IMG/VR virus record: IMGVR_UViG_3300005095_000025
Location: 1-38,243 of that record
DNA: 38,243 nt
Direction: 5' to 3' (one strand)
Origin: a virus
In this document: one piece after another, positions 1-9,579 of the stretch
Numbering within the stretch: position 1 is the first letter of the stretch
How the letters are laid out: every line of letters starts with the position of its first letter
Program-made: the position numbers and the translations under genes
Notes under the pieces: model-generated
What the model was told of the DNA's origin: nothing
The model's database searches: none
What the model saw: only the letters and a program-made list of their open reading frames with translations

Positions 1-366
1 TAATTCAGTTTGAAATTGTTCATCAAACTTCAATTCTAAATCTGATATAACTGTTTTAGTTATAGCAGGATATTCCTTTATAAAATTAATCAGTGTGTAT
101 AAATAATAATTAAACTCCTTAGCTGTACTTATAGATGATAATACTTCATTATCTAAATTAGTAAGTGCAGCTAAAGTTAAAGTTGTAAAAAACTCTTCAC
201 TATTAAAAGTTGAACTATTAATTGATGTCTTAGTCAAAATACTTTTATCTAAGTGTACACTAAATAAATAAGTATTTATATCATTATCAAAAGTGTACTC
301 TTGATAAATGTAAGTAGTTATAATGTTATCTAATTGTAAATCGTATACATCAAGTAACAATAACAA
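1..366 (-). CDS. Partial tail-region protein, C-terminus beyond the window
   Basis: An open frame of 122 codons runs from a TTG at 366-364 to the window edge without a stop. A GAGGTGA ribosome binding site ends five bases before this TTG, and no ATG lies near it, so TTG is the likely start. The visible part begins LLLLLDVYDLQ and is acidic and mixed alpha/beta, with no recognised motif. It is the last visible member of the leftward virion operon, 12 bases after the preceding stop, so a tail-tip or baseplate role is inferred from position only. Confidence 0.6.
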   Translation of the reverse strand, partial: MLLLLDVYDLQLDNIITTYIYQEYTFDNDINTYLFSVHLDKSILTKTSINSSTFNSEEFFTTLTLAALTNLDNEVLSSISTAKEFNYYLYTLINFIKEYPAITKTVISDLELKFDEQFQTEL

Positions 367-378
367 CTAAATCACCTC

Positions 379-1137
379 TTAGGCATAGATACCACCGGCA
401 GAAGCAATTCTCAGATTGTACATAAAACCGTCACTATCAGATGTCCATAAATTTAACCTACAAGTATTGTCAGTTGGTTTAGTTCTAGGTATAATTAAAA
501 CCCCGGAAGGCTTAAAAAACATAAAATTAGAAGTATACAAATTATACAAGGCAGAGTTCTCTGTTATATCCCCATCATTAAGAAAACTATTAAAATAACC
601 GTTAGAGTCAGGTGTAAAAGTAAATCGTTCATAACCTATAAACGTATATTTTACATTAATAGCATCAAAAAATATAGAACCGTCTGAGGATTCATATAAA
701 CACTCAATATCCTCACTTTTTATTGATACACCCCCAGCTGTTGATACACCGTCTTTACTACTTAAATCAACAGGTATATTAAAATAAATAAAGTCAAAAA
801 CCCAATCACCATTAGTGGCATTATCACCTGTGTTATACAAACCAACATGAAAAGAGGACATATTCTTAAATAACACACGAGTATCGTCTCCTGCAATAGA
901 ACCTTTTAATAAATCATAAAAATTATAAGAAGTTTCTACAGTAGCAACAGTGGCACCGCGGTTAAAAAAATTACTTGCACTTACACCATCTATTTTATAG
1001 TTATTTTTATAGTCGTTAAAGTACTGCACATTAAAAGGATAAGCAGTGTTACCGAACTCAGTAAACTCTGTAGCTGCAATAGGTATACCTTTATCACCAG
1101 TGTTAATCTTTTTAATTAAAAAATTTGAAGAAGACAT
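379..1137 (-). CDS. Hypothetical minor tail protein
   Basis: 252 residues, rich in Asn, Ser, Phe and Tyr and short predicted beta strands, typical of distal tail or fibre-type proteins. No catalytic motif, signal peptide or membrane segment is visible. The start ATG follows an AGGGGG-type ribosome binding site, three bases after the upstream stop. It lies downstream of the tape measure gene in the leftward virion operon, where distal tail, fibre and baseplate genes normally sit. The assignment is positional; I do not recognise the family. Confidence 0.6.
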   Translation of the reverse strand: MSSSNFLIKKINTGDKGIPIAATEFTEFGNTAYPFNVQYFNDYKNNYKIDGVSASNFFNRGATVATVETSYNFYDLLKGSIAGDDTRVLFKNMSSFHVGLYNTGDNATNGDWVFDFIYFNIPVDLSSKDGVSTAGGVSIKSEDIECLYESSDGSIFFDAINVKYTFIGYERFTFTPDSNGYFNSFLNDGDITENSALYNLYTSNFMFFKPSGVLIIPRTKPTDNTCRLNLWTSDSDGFMYNLRIASAGGIYA

Positions 1138-1140
1138 TTA

Positions 1141-2166
1141 TTATACCCCCTCACCTCTTAAACTGATATTAAGAGATATAATAGCACCATTAGCTAATGC
1201 AGGAACTATTCTTTTAAACCAAATACCTTTCTCTGCTGCTTGAGTTGAAAATTCATAAATGTAACCAGTGTCTATTGTACCACCAAAAAAATCAGCTGGT
1301 ATAGTGAATAATTTAGAGGTGTTATCATTAGAGTTTGCTACATAGGCATCGGCTGTTATATCAAAAGTAGTATAGCTTGTAGCATCTGTGTTACCTGTAG
1401 TAGAGTCAAAAAACAGTGTGGGTGCTGACTTTTTTGCTACCCTATAAGTAGTTGATGATAAGAAATCAACTAAGTAATCTTCTGTTAGGGTACCATAATT
1501 ATAAGTGGTTATATCACCTGTAATTGTCAAGCTGTTAGGGTTAGATATCTCTGTCCAAGAGGTAGTTATTGTACCTAAGTCAAGTAAACCACCTCCTATG
1601 GCAGTACCTGCTACATAAGCATTAACTAAACCATTTCCACTGTTATAAGCACTATCTATAGTTATTGTAGCTGTTTTACCTGACCAAGATACAGCAGAAA
1701 CTGTAAAAATTTCTGAGTTAACCCCATCCGTAATTAACAACTCATTATCACTGTTTATACCTACACCATCAACTTCAAAATCCATAAGCAATGTTGTAGA
1801 ACCAGCTAATACATCTGTATTCAAAACACAGCCACCTAACCAATTATCATCTGTCAGTGAGGATATATCAGCTTGCGTGTCAGTACTTGAACCAAGCGTA
1901 ATTAAATATGAATCATCAGCCGGGTCAGTACCTTTCAAACAAAATTTAGAATAGTATAAAGCTTCATTGTCAACATTATTTAGTTTAACAAATAACTTGT
2001 GGTATTTAGTAACACCTGTTGTAGCCTCTGCCAATGTTACAGGAGCTATTGCGTTACCTGCTTCAGAAAAAACCACCTCTGTTTCACTTCTTTTACCACC
2101 GTTAGTGTCGGAAGTGTTAACTGTTTCAGGGTGATAATATTTTACATCACTACTGGTTATAGCCAT
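1141..2166 (-). CDS. Hypothetical minor tail or baseplate protein, beta-rich
   Basis: 341 residues, Thr/Ser/Gly-rich with many short beta strands. The C-terminus (about 305-341) carries a pattern with YEFST, KRIVP and ISLRGEG that resembles the ends of secreted or virion beta proteins, but I cannot name a family. An AGGAGG ribosome binding site precedes the ATG. It is the second gene after the tape measure, so a structural role at the tail tip is inferred. The composition and low charge fit a virion surface component. Confidence 0.62.
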   Translation of the reverse strand: MAITSSDVKYYHPETVNTSDTNGGKRSETEVVFSEAGNAIAPVTLAEATTGVTKYHKLFVKLNNVDNEALYYSKFCLKGTDPADDSYLITLGSSTDTQADISSLTDDNWLGGCVLNTDVLAGSTTLLMDFEVDGVGINSDNELLITDGVNSEIFTVSAVSWSGKTATITIDSAYNSGNGLVNAYVAGTAIGGGLLDLGTITTSWTEISNPNSLTITGDITTYNYGTLTEDYLVDFLSSTTYRVAKKSAPTLFFDSTTGNTDATSYTTFDITADAYVANSNDNTSKLFTIPADFFGGTIDTGYIYEFSTQAAEKGIWFKRIVPALANGAIISLNISLRGEGV

Positions 2167-2176
2167 AAAAAGCCTC

Positions 2177-2551
2177 CTAATCTCTTAATTTAATTATACT
2201 GAAATTTACCTTATAAAAATCATTATCAGAACCATCAGGTGTTGTGCTTATAACCTTCTCAGCTGTAAAACCACCTGTAAAAACACCTATAAAAGTTGTG
2301 CCATTTATATCTACCAATACTTCAGAACCACTTTGCTCCAAAAACATTAAATTTTGAACAGTATCATATTTTTGCCAACCTGAAGATTCACTTGAAGCAA
2401 AACTAACTACAGGTACATTAGTTTTAACTGTATTAATTACTATAGCTTGACCACCTATTGTGTAATCCAAAGATGATTCTGAACCTGCTGAATTAGTTAA
2501 ACCTGTCACAATTACATCACTGTCTAAAACTACTCCACCAATAGTAATCAT
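2177..2551 (-). CDS. Hypothetical distal tail protein
   Basis: 124 residues, beginning MITIGGVVLDSD, a common opening of phage tail proteins with a beta-sandwich. It overlaps the end of the tape measure gene by four bases (ATGA), which implies translational coupling. Position directly after the tape measure suggests a distal tail or tail-tip hub component. At 124 residues it is shorter than usual Dit proteins, so that name is not applied. No enzymatic motif is visible. Confidence 0.6.
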   Translation of the reverse strand: MITIGGVVLDSDVIVTGLTNSAGSESSLDYTIGGQAIVINTVKTNVPVVSFASSESSGWQKYDTVQNLMFLEQSGSEVLVDINGTTFIGVFTGGFTAEKVISTTPDGSDNDFYKVNFSIIKLRD

Positions 2552-5500
2552 CTTATACCACCAGAGCGTTTTATTTTGTTAAACATATAAGCTAACTCCT
2601 GAATAGTATTTGTGTCACCTTTAACAGGATAAGAACCACTACCTATTTCAAAAGTTATTGTACCATAATTAGTTGAAGATTGCACTAAACCACCATCGTG
2701 AAATTTTGGCAACTTTGGTAAAGACATTGTTGAGTTTATGTAATCTAATACTCCTGTACCTATACGCTTCACAGCTTCAGGTCTTATTACATACTCTCCT
2801 TCAAGCAGTTTAGCCAACACTTCTTTACCTCTTGAAGTACCTACTAAACCTCCTGTGTGAAACACACCTAAAGGATTTGTTCCACTTGAAATTACTGCAT
2901 CTAAATTACCCATAGCAATATTATTATATTTGACATCCACTGTAATTGTAGGTGTAGGTAAACTATCTAAAGCTTGTTGTATCTGACCGTCATCAAAAAC
3001 ACCATCGATAGTGACTTCACCATCAAATTCATCAGCAGCCTGTTGTAATTCAGCCAATAATTTAGCCTTGTCTAAGGCAAGTTCTAAAGTTATTTTAGCT
3101 GACTCACTTTTCAAATACTCAATAGCCTCTTTTAACTCTTTAACCTCTTTTCTTCTTTCCTCCTCTGATTTCTTTGCATCTTCTCGCTTCAACTTATATA
3201 AATCCTGCTCTTTTGCTAAAATATTATCTACGGTTAAAAAACTTCTCTTCTGCTCTTCTGAGCCATCTTCATAGCTATTAGCAACAGATACAGCAACACT
3301 TTCCACAGACTTTAGCTTACTTATGGCTGCGTCATATTCACCTGCATCAATCAATTTATTAACAGCTTCTTCCATTTCACTTAAATAAGATTGTGCTGCT
3401 AAATCTTTTAAACCATTTTTGTATTTGTCTGACCAACCATAAATCTTAGCTTGAGCGTCAACTCGCCTCATCTCTATGGATTCTATCTGTGCTGAGTAAT
3501 CATTTTGTGAAACTTGTATCTTTAAAATGTCTTTTTCTACTTTTTCAATTTCTTTTGTATATTTTAAAATTTCATTATTTAAATACTTTCGAGTCGCTGT
3601 TATTTCTTTTAAAGACTTTTCACGAACTTCTTCTTCTGACAATGCTTTATTATTGTCTTGTATAGCTTTTAGTTTTCGTAAATGTTCAATAACAGTCAGC
3701 TTCATTATAGACAACTCGTTCTCTAGCTTAATTTCTCTCTTAGCCAATTCTTTGTCATTTCCTTTGTATTGCTCATTCACAAATCTTAACTCATCTGCAT
3801 ATCGACTTGTCAATCTTATTTGAGTATTGGTTGTATCAGCAGCAACCTTAGCAAGAGCTTCATCTAAGGATTTCTGTTCCTTAGTTTTGTTTAAATTCTC
3901 CTCTCTAACTTTACCCTCGTTAATTAAAGCTTGTAGCATCGCTCCTTTTAAGTTAGAGCTGTCAACTTCTTCATTCTTATATAATTTAGCTAAAGCAACC
4001 AAAGCTTTATTTGCTTCTTTAATGTTGTGAGTTCTGTCAAGTATTTCATTCATTACCTTTCCGGTGTCACCCCATTTTAACTTCCCATCATCAATCAACT
4101 TTTGAATGTCACTAAAAACATAGAGTTGTTTTGCTAGACTTTTTGTAAAACTTTCTACATCTTCAGTTTTAAAAGATTCTTGAATAGACTTAGCAACTTC
4201 ATCAGAAGTTTTTATCATTCTGTAAAATTGTTCCTGAGCTTTTTCAGGCAGGGTTAAAATAAGGGGTTCAATTTTTTTCATAGCCTCTTCAAAACCTTGA
4301 GGGTATTTAACTTTAAAATCTAATGCAGACCTGATGAAATTATCCCATCCGGATTTTGAATTAGTAAAAAAAGTTTTTGAAGCTACATCTAATCTTTCTG
4401 TTTCAGTTTTTAAACCTGTTAAAGAATCTTTACTAGCATCTAAGTTATACTTAATAGATTTATAATAAGACACCAGAGGAGCTATACCATCTTCCAATGC
4501 TTTTATACTAGCCTCTATAGCTTTACCTTCTTCTTTTTTTGCTATTTCCTCTTGTTTCTTAATTAACTCATTTAAATTCTTATTTACTAATTCTATAGCT
4601 GTATTTACACTACCATATTGCTTAACTAAATTATTAAAATCAATATTAAGTACTCTTGACATATTTTTAATGGTGCTTTCACTTATAATACCACCAGAAC
4701 TATCAATTTGTTGCTTAAGATTTTTATATGATTCCAACACAGCATCAGCCATTGCCTTGTTTCTTTCCATCTCATCAGCAAACTCAGAAGCTGATTTCCT
4801 TGTTGCTAACCAACCAATAGTTAAAGCAGCTAAAGCACCAATTATACCAAACAAAGCCCCTTTTAGTAAAGATACTGATATAGCAGTAACTTCAGCCTCA
4901 ATTTTCACACCTATTAATATACTTTTAAAAACAGACATAAGTTTAGATAAAGACCCAACATTAGTATACAAATCTAAAAACACACTGGATAAAAGCCTAT
5001 AAGCAGAAACCGCTTTAGATATAGCCATACCTGCAACTAAGGCAGCTGTCAATTTAACAACCCAAGGAACCAATGTTTTAATAATGCCTATCATATCACT
5101 TAAAATATTAGCTCCACCAATTATATAAGGTGTAAACTCATTTACAGCATCAATAAAAACTTCTGAAAATTTATTCTTTAAAATATCCAACTGTGTTTTA
5201 ATATTTTCTATTTGAACTCCGAAAACAGCTAATGCTGCACCCTTAATAGGCCTATTCAAAGCCTCTTTAACTTCTCTCCACCTAACAACAAGTTCTGACA
5301 AACCAAGAGCCATCTTTCTACTTGCACCTGAGAAAGCGGTTTCTGTTATTTGTGCATCTGACATTCTGTTAGCTAAAATTCTAAGAGATTCATCTAAACG
5401 CTTAGATTTAAAATCTACATCACTAATGTCTACACCCATTTGTGCAAACTCTTTTCTTAACTTGCTTGTTGGTGATAATAGTAAGGATAAAGCTCCTCTT

Positions 5501-7221
5501 AATGCTGTACCGGCTCTTGAACCTTGCAATCCAGCATCAGATAAAACACCTAAAGCAACAGCTGTCTCTCTAAGAGATATCCCTGTTGATGATGCCATAG
5601 CAGCGACATTATTCATACCTTGTGCAAACTGTTCAAAATTCATCTTACTATTATTAACTGCATCAGTTATTGCGTCCATAGCTTCCGGCACTTCTTCAAC
5701 TGATAAATTAAATGTTTTGTATATAGTAGTTAATGTTGCAGTTACTTTTGAAACATCTGTCATTGTTGTAACAGCTAACTTAGCAGAAGCGTCTAATAAA
5801 GCCATAGCTTCTGAAGAATCAAAACCAGCACGAGCCAAATCAGTTAAACCTGTTGCAAGTGTTTGAAAATCTAAACCTGTTAAATTACCAAGTTCAAACA
5901 ACTTTGTTTTTAAACCTTCCATTTCCTCAGATGTGATACCCATAATAGCTCTAACATTGTCAAAGGACTTGCTAAGTTCCAAAGAAACTCTTACTGATTC
6001 CCTTGCAATACTAGCTAAACTAAATAGAAAGCTCCTAACTATGTAAAACTCGACAATTCTTTTTATTCTTGCACCAAGGGTACCAAATGCTGCTGTAAGT
6101 TGGTCCACACTTTTAGCTGATTTTTTAGTTTCAGAATCTACTCTACTTAAAGATGATTTATATTTTTCTAAGGATTTTATGATGCTTGCATACCCAGCAA
6201 TTTGACTTTTTGTCAATTTATCACCACTATTAAGTAATAACTTATACTTAACTAAAACTTTATCTAAATCTTTGTCTAAACCTTTACCGATACCTACACC
6301 ATCTAATTTGATGGCTTGTTGTATTAAGAGCTTTACATATTTTTCTGCCTCAGAAGATTTTATCTTAGTTTCCAACAAATACTTACTTAACAACTTAAAA
6401 CCTTTTATTAATTCATCGGGATTTGAAGTTGTCTTAAATAACTTGTCAAATGATTCTTTTACATACTTAGTGTTTATAGCTAATTTAGTGGATGATGAAT
6501 TATACGCCTTTATATAAGCATCTAAATCTTTAAAAGATGTAGCTGTAACTTTGAGTACACCTTGAACAGTGTTAACAGCAGTGGCATATTGATGTGCTGA
6601 AAGATACCCATTTTTATAAGCTTTTGTTAAACCACTAACTATTACATTGTTTTGACTTAACTCATTCTTTAAGCCTTTTGCCTTAATAGTTAAATCTACG
6701 ATAGACTTCAAATACTCACTACTATCAGCACCACCAGATTTTAATGATTTATAAAATAAATCAACTGACCTCTTTAAAGAAGCTAAATCTGCCCCTGCCT
6801 TACCAAAATCAGTGTTTCTTACACTCTCTACCAAATCTATAAACTCAGCTCTTAACTTTGAGGTCTTAAAAGTAGTATCTTTCTCAACTGAACTAAGCTC
6901 ATTTAATAGCTCAGTAGTTAAATCTAACCCACTATCTAAAAACTGAACAGTATTTCTCAAACTCTCCATTTCTTTATTAAGGGTTTTTGTAGATATAGCC
7001 CCTATAGAAGCGAGCTCCTTATAAGCTTTTACTGTTCCACTAATGAGTTTTTGTAAAGCAGCAAATTCAGTTGCACCTAATTGACTCTTATCCTTACTGT
7101 AACTTTCAGCAAGGTCATCAACCATCTTTTTAAGTTCACGTAACCTATCTACTAAACTGGATAACTCTTGTTGACCTTTCTTAGTATCAAAATTTATCGG
7201 AAAAATTATGCCACCAGCCAT
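2548..7221 (-). CDS. Tail tape measure protein, TP901 type
   Basis: 1557 residues, the longest gene here. Residues about 395-620 match the TP901-type tape measure core: a FDNVRAIMG region, a LTDLARAGFDSSEAMALLD region and a LGVLSDAGLQGSRAGTALRG region are clear. Two hydrophobic segments (about 715-735 and 787-807) could cross a membrane during DNA injection. Long coiled-coil helices fill about 840-1340. The C-terminus (about 1453-1497) has the FHTGGLVG, LLEGEYVIRPEAV and GTGVLDYIN pattern common at tape measure ends. By the usual rule of about 0.15 nm per residue the tail would be near 230 nm (inference). It follows the frameshifted chaperone genes, the conserved order. Confidence 0.95.
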   Translation of the reverse strand: MAGGIIFPINFDTKKGQQELSSLVDRLRELKKMVDDLAESYSKDKSQLGATEFAALQKLISGTVKAYKELASIGAISTKTLNKEMESLRNTVQFLDSGLDLTTELLNELSSVEKDTTFKTSKLRAEFIDLVESVRNTDFGKAGADLASLKRSVDLFYKSLKSGGADSSEYLKSIVDLTIKAKGLKNELSQNNVIVSGLTKAYKNGYLSAHQYATAVNTVQGVLKVTATSFKDLDAYIKAYNSSSTKLAINTKYVKESFDKLFKTTSNPDELIKGFKLLSKYLLETKIKSSEAEKYVKLLIQQAIKLDGVGIGKGLDKDLDKVLVKYKLLLNSGDKLTKSQIAGYASIIKSLEKYKSSLSRVDSETKKSAKSVDQLTAAFGTLGARIKRIVEFYIVRSFLFSLASIARESVRVSLELSKSFDNVRAIMGITSEEMEGLKTKLFELGNLTGLDFQTLATGLTDLARAGFDSSEAMALLDASAKLAVTTMTDVSKVTATLTTIYKTFNLSVEEVPEAMDAITDAVNNSKMNFEQFAQGMNNVAAMASSTGISLRETAVALGVLSDAGLQGSRAGTALRGALSLLLSPTSKLRKEFAQMGVDISDVDFKSKRLDESLRILANRMSDAQITETAFSGASRKMALGLSELVVRWREVKEALNRPIKGAALAVFGVQIENIKTQLDILKNKFSEVFIDAVNEFTPYIIGGANILSDMIGIIKTLVPWVVKLTAALVAGMAISKAVSAYRLLSSVFLDLYTNVGSLSKLMSVFKSILIGVKIEAEVTAISVSLLKGALFGIIGALAALTIGWLATRKSASEFADEMERNKAMADAVLESYKNLKQQIDSSGGIISESTIKNMSRVLNIDFNNLVKQYGSVNTAIELVNKNLNELIKKQEEIAKKEEGKAIEASIKALEDGIAPLVSYYKSIKYNLDASKDSLTGLKTETERLDVASKTFFTNSKSGWDNFIRSALDFKVKYPQGFEEAMKKIEPLILTLPEKAQEQFYRMIKTSDEVAKSIQESFKTEDVESFTKSLAKQLYVFSDIQKLIDDGKLKWGDTGKVMNEILDRTHNIKEANKALVALAKLYKNEEVDSSNLKGAMLQALINEGKVREENLNKTKEQKSLDEALAKVAADTTNTQIRLTSRYADELRFVNEQYKGNDKELAKREIKLENELSIMKLTVIEHLRKLKAIQDNNKALSEEEVREKSLKEITATRKYLNNEILKYTKEIEKVEKDILKIQVSQNDYSAQIESIEMRRVDAQAKIYGWSDKYKNGLKDLAAQSYLSEMEEAVNKLIDAGEYDAAISKLKSVESVAVSVANSYEDGSEEQKRSFLTVDNILAKEQDLYKLKREDAKKSEEERRKEVKELKEAIEYLKSESAKITLELALDKAKLLAELQQAADEFDGEVTIDGVFDDGQIQQALDSLPTPTITVDVKYNNIAMGNLDAVISSGTNPLGVFHTGGLVGTSRGKEVLAKLLEGEYVIRPEAVKRIGTGVLDYINSTMSLPKLPKFHDGGLVQSSTNYGTITFEIGSGSYPVKGDTNTIQELAYMFNKIKRSGGIR

Positions 7222-7237
7222 ACAGTCTCCTCAATAT

Positions 7238-7504
7238 TTAGCCAAAAAGACGCTCAAGAGTATTTAAAGTATCTACACCATTAACTTCAGGAGGGTTTAT
7301 TGCATTAGGTTTATCCTCTGTTTCACCACCAAACATCTTACCTATCCTGCTAACCATATTCCACTCTGCATATAATTCCCAACGATTAATAATCTCATCT
7401 CTTGACCTCGTCCAAATTAATCTATCCTCTTCAAAAGAACTAAAATCAGACATTATTATTATAACATCTAATAAACTTATTTGCTCGTCTTTTTGGCTGC
7501 AAAC
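7238..7504 (-). CDS. Tail assembly chaperone, distal part reached by -1 frameshift
   Basis: This reading frame supplies the C-terminal part of a gpG-gpT-like fusion. A ribosome slipping back one base at A AAA AAG (7510-7504) enters it at GTT (7504), reads 17 codons without a stop and then passes through the internal ATG at 7453. It ends 16 bases before the tape measure start. The internal ATG has no Shine-Dalgarno sequence, which argues against separate translation. The fusion would be 248 residues (160 upstream plus 88). In related phages such fusions guide tail tube polymerisation around the tape measure and are absent from the virion. Confidence 0.85.
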   Translation of the reverse strand, partial: VCSQKDEQISLLDVIIIMSDFSSFEEDRLIWTRSRDEIINRWELYAEWNMVSRIGKMFGGETEDKPNAINPPEVNGVDTLNTLERLFG

Positions 7505-7983
7505 TTTTTTTGTCTGCTTTCCTGCTCCTCAATGATGTCAAAAAATCTTGTATACGCAAAAGCGAACAAATCTTCTATTTCATCTCTACCTTCCCCAGTA
7601 GAGTATTTTTCATCGTACATAATGTTCATAGGTGTTACAGGTGTTTTAACATTTCCTGTTTCATCATACTCTGTTAATAACTCAGAACACACCTGAACCT
7701 TAGCATTTTGAATGCTCATAGCATACTCCCCAAGGGTGGCTATAGGACTTTCCATTGTTTGTAATAAAGACTTAGCAGCTTCTAACTCAGCTTCTGAAGC
7801 ATTGTTACCCATTACAGTTTTTAGTGCTGTTTCATCAACATTTTGCTTTGCAAGAGGTTGTATTTTTTTAATATACTCAGTCATAATTTCTGCAATTTTT
7901 AAGTCTTTACCAAAAGTAAACTTAATTCTTTTTGTTTCATTCCCTAATTTTACTTCAACTTCATTTCTGTTAATAACTTCCAT
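7477..7983 (-). CDS. Tail assembly chaperone (gpG-like)
   Basis: 168 residues, highly charged and largely helical, ending in a Lys-rich tail (RQKKFAAKKTSK). It lies between the major tail protein and the tape measure, the invariant position of tail assembly chaperones. The gene carries a classic slippery heptamer eight codons before its stop, giving both a short form and a 248-residue fusion. A strong GGAGGT ribosome binding site precedes the ATG. The role as a cytoplasmic chaperone for tape measure and tail tube assembly comes from position and the frameshift, since these proteins diverge strongly in sequence. Confidence 0.88.
   Translation of the reverse strand: MEVINRNEVEVKLGNETKRIKFTFGKDLKIAEIMTEYIKKIQPLAKQNVDETALKTVMGNNASEAELEAAKSLLQTMESPIATLGEYAMSIQNAKVQVCSELLTEYDETGNVKTPVTPMNIMYDEKYSTGEGRDEIEDLFAFAYTRFFDIIEEQESRQKKFAAKKTSK
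7504..7510 (-). promoter_or_regulatory. -1 programmed frameshift slippery site A AAA AAG
   Basis: In the gpG-like frame the codons are CAA AAA AAG TTT. The heptamer A AAA AAG fits X XXY YYZ exactly and is the same slip site used in E. coli dnaX. Both tRNAs can re-pair after a one-base slip. The -1 frame is open from here through 7238, while the zero frame ends at 7477. No strong downstream stem was obvious by eye. Confidence 0.88.
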
Positions 7984-8037
7984 AATAAAAACTTACCTCC
8001 AATTATTATGATTTATAATTACCACCTCCTTAATACA

Positions 8038-8058
8038 GTGGGTAGCATAACTACCCAC
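8038..8058 (-). terminator. Hairpin after the major tail protein gene
   Basis: Perfect 8 bp inverted repeat: GTGGGTAG and CTACCCAC flank a five-base loop, about 20 bases past the stop of the tail tube gene. On the minus strand it is not followed by a U tract, so it may act as a partial terminator, a 3'-end stabiliser or a processing site that sets expression of the abundant tail protein above that of the chaperone genes. Two GGAGGT sites follow before the chaperone start. Confidence 0.6.
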
Positions 8059-8079
8059 TTATATAAGGAGGTAAGCAGT

Positions 8080-9567
8080 TTAAGCTCTCAACAATGTTTG
8101 TAATCTCTTAACAGAAGAGATACCTGATTGTGGAAGAGCTAAAAACTCAACCGGTGAATTAGCCCAATCATTAGATGGGTTAATATCTGCTTTTGGATTC
8201 ATCTTAGCATTAGGTGCCCAGAATGAAAATACTTTACCTGTAACTGAGGTAATTACAACTTCAAGAGGAGCAACATAAGCTGTACCTGACCTTGAACTAT
8301 CTAACATTGCATCAAATAGTGTAGAAGCTCTGCCATCAGCAAAGTTACTTTCAGTCATATTAAATTCTTCAATGTTACAAGTCATTTTTATTTCTGAACT
8401 TTCCATAATAGAACTATCTTTCTTCTGTGGATAACCTGAAAAGTGGTCTTTGTAAGAAATTTCAGAGTTAATTGCAGAAGAAACAACAGAACCAACACTT
8501 GCTGTATAAGGTAAATATGGATAAGGACAATAAATGTTTGTTTGTGTATTTGTAACTTCACTTGGGGAAGCAACACCAATAACCCACTTATCGCCTGCTG
8601 TGTAAGTACCTGCTGCAAAAGTGATTGTTACACCTACATCAGAAGTTAAAGCAGAGGTTGTTACATCAACACCTATAGTATGTGTACCCCCACCAGCAGG
8701 AACACCTGTTTCAGCACTTACATTACCCTCTAAGTCAGTCAAAGTGTAACCTGCTGTGCCATCAGCTCCACCTGTTGTAATCTCAACAATGAAAGCACCG
8801 TCTAAATTACCTGTGTAAGTTCCACCTGAAGTAATTAAAGCATCATCAGTTCCAACAACTTTTCTTGCAGCATAAGTAGCACCTAAACCAGCATCTCTTG
8901 TAGCAAATCTGCCTAATCTAAACTGCATTTCACCAATAACAAGGTCACCTGTGTCTAATGTAAGAGGTTGCAACAATCTGTCTCTTGAAGTAGGGGTAGT
9001 ATCTTTTTTCCAATAAAAAAGCTTATTATTGGTGAACTCAGACCTAAATAAACTCTCAAAAGATACAGGTAAACCACCAAACTCGTTTGACATAGAGAGG
9101 TTTAACTCAGGCTTCAACACTGCAACAGGGGAGTAAAATGACCCTGTATCGCCATTTTGAAACATTGCCAAAGCTTCAATAGCATAATAATGCGGTGTGC
9201 CTGTATCAAGAGTGTCAAGAATATTATCTAATAAAGCTTGACCCCTTGAACCGATAAATTCCTCAATAGTTGCTGTGTAAGTGGCAGCAGTACTCTCAAC
9301 AATACTGTAATCTGTTTGAGCAGGATATCCGGCAGTGTGTTCCTTAGTAGTAACTTCAGTGCTCAACCCCCCTGCTTGGACAGCACCTAAAGATTCAGTT
9401 TCTGTCAAAGGTGAAGTAGCTGAATCAGGTGAGGGTGTTCCTGAAACGTCATTTAAAATTGGTGCTGTATCTATATTAGATATTTCAGCAGCTCTAATTT
9501 GTGGCAAGCCAATGACTAAATTTTCAGGAGAATTTGTCATTGCTTGTGTATCTGTTGTTCTTACCAT
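8080..9567 (-). CDS. Major tail tube protein, internally duplicated
   Basis: 495 residues, about twice the length of common siphophage tube proteins. It contains two homologous halves. Residues 15-175 and 207-478 align through LVIG..Q.R, then an SxGxV...E region, K(E/D)H..GYP (76-82 and 373-380), a MES/VES pattern, the IEEF element (101-104 and 399-402), (L/F)D..LD (113-120 and 418-423), and a final PV.F/PVEF. The second half has a beta-rich insertion (about 238-340, Gly/Thr-rich with YTAGDKW). A duplicated tube domain would let three subunits build a six-fold ring, as known for phage T5 pb6. Position before the chaperones and tape measure supports the call. Confidence 0.85.
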   Translation of the reverse strand: MVRTTDTQAMTNSPENLVIGLPQIRAAEISNIDTAPILNDVSGTPSPDSATSPLTETESLGAVQAGGLSTEVTTKEHTAGYPAQTDYSIVESTAATYTATIEEFIGSRGQALLDNILDTLDTGTPHYYAIEALAMFQNGDTGSFYSPVAVLKPELNLSMSNEFGGLPVSFESLFRSEFTNNKLFYWKKDTTPTSRDRLLQPLTLDTGDLVIGEMQFRLGRFATRDAGLGATYAARKVVGTDDALITSGGTYTGNLDGAFIVEITTGGADGTAGYTLTDLEGNVSAETGVPAGGGTHTIGVDVTTSALTSDVGVTITFAAGTYTAGDKWVIGVASPSEVTNTQTNIYCPYPYLPYTASVGSVVSSAINSEISYKDHFSGYPQKKDSSIMESSEIKMTCNIEEFNMTESNFADGRASTLFDAMLDSSRSGTAYVAPLEVVITSVTGKVFSFWAPNAKMNPKADINPSNDWANSPVEFLALPQSGISSVKRLQTLLRA

Positions 9568-9579
9568 AATTTTTTCCTC

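Noticed and set aside
5426-5866. Plus-strand frame of 146 codons inside the tape measure gene
   Set aside because: It is antisense to the conserved TP901 core, has no ribosome binding site and has a composition that mirrors the tape measure codons.
7238-7453. Separate 71-residue gene before the tape measure
   Set aside because: The ATG lacks a ribosome binding site and the frame is fully open back to the slippery site, so it is better read as the frameshift extension.
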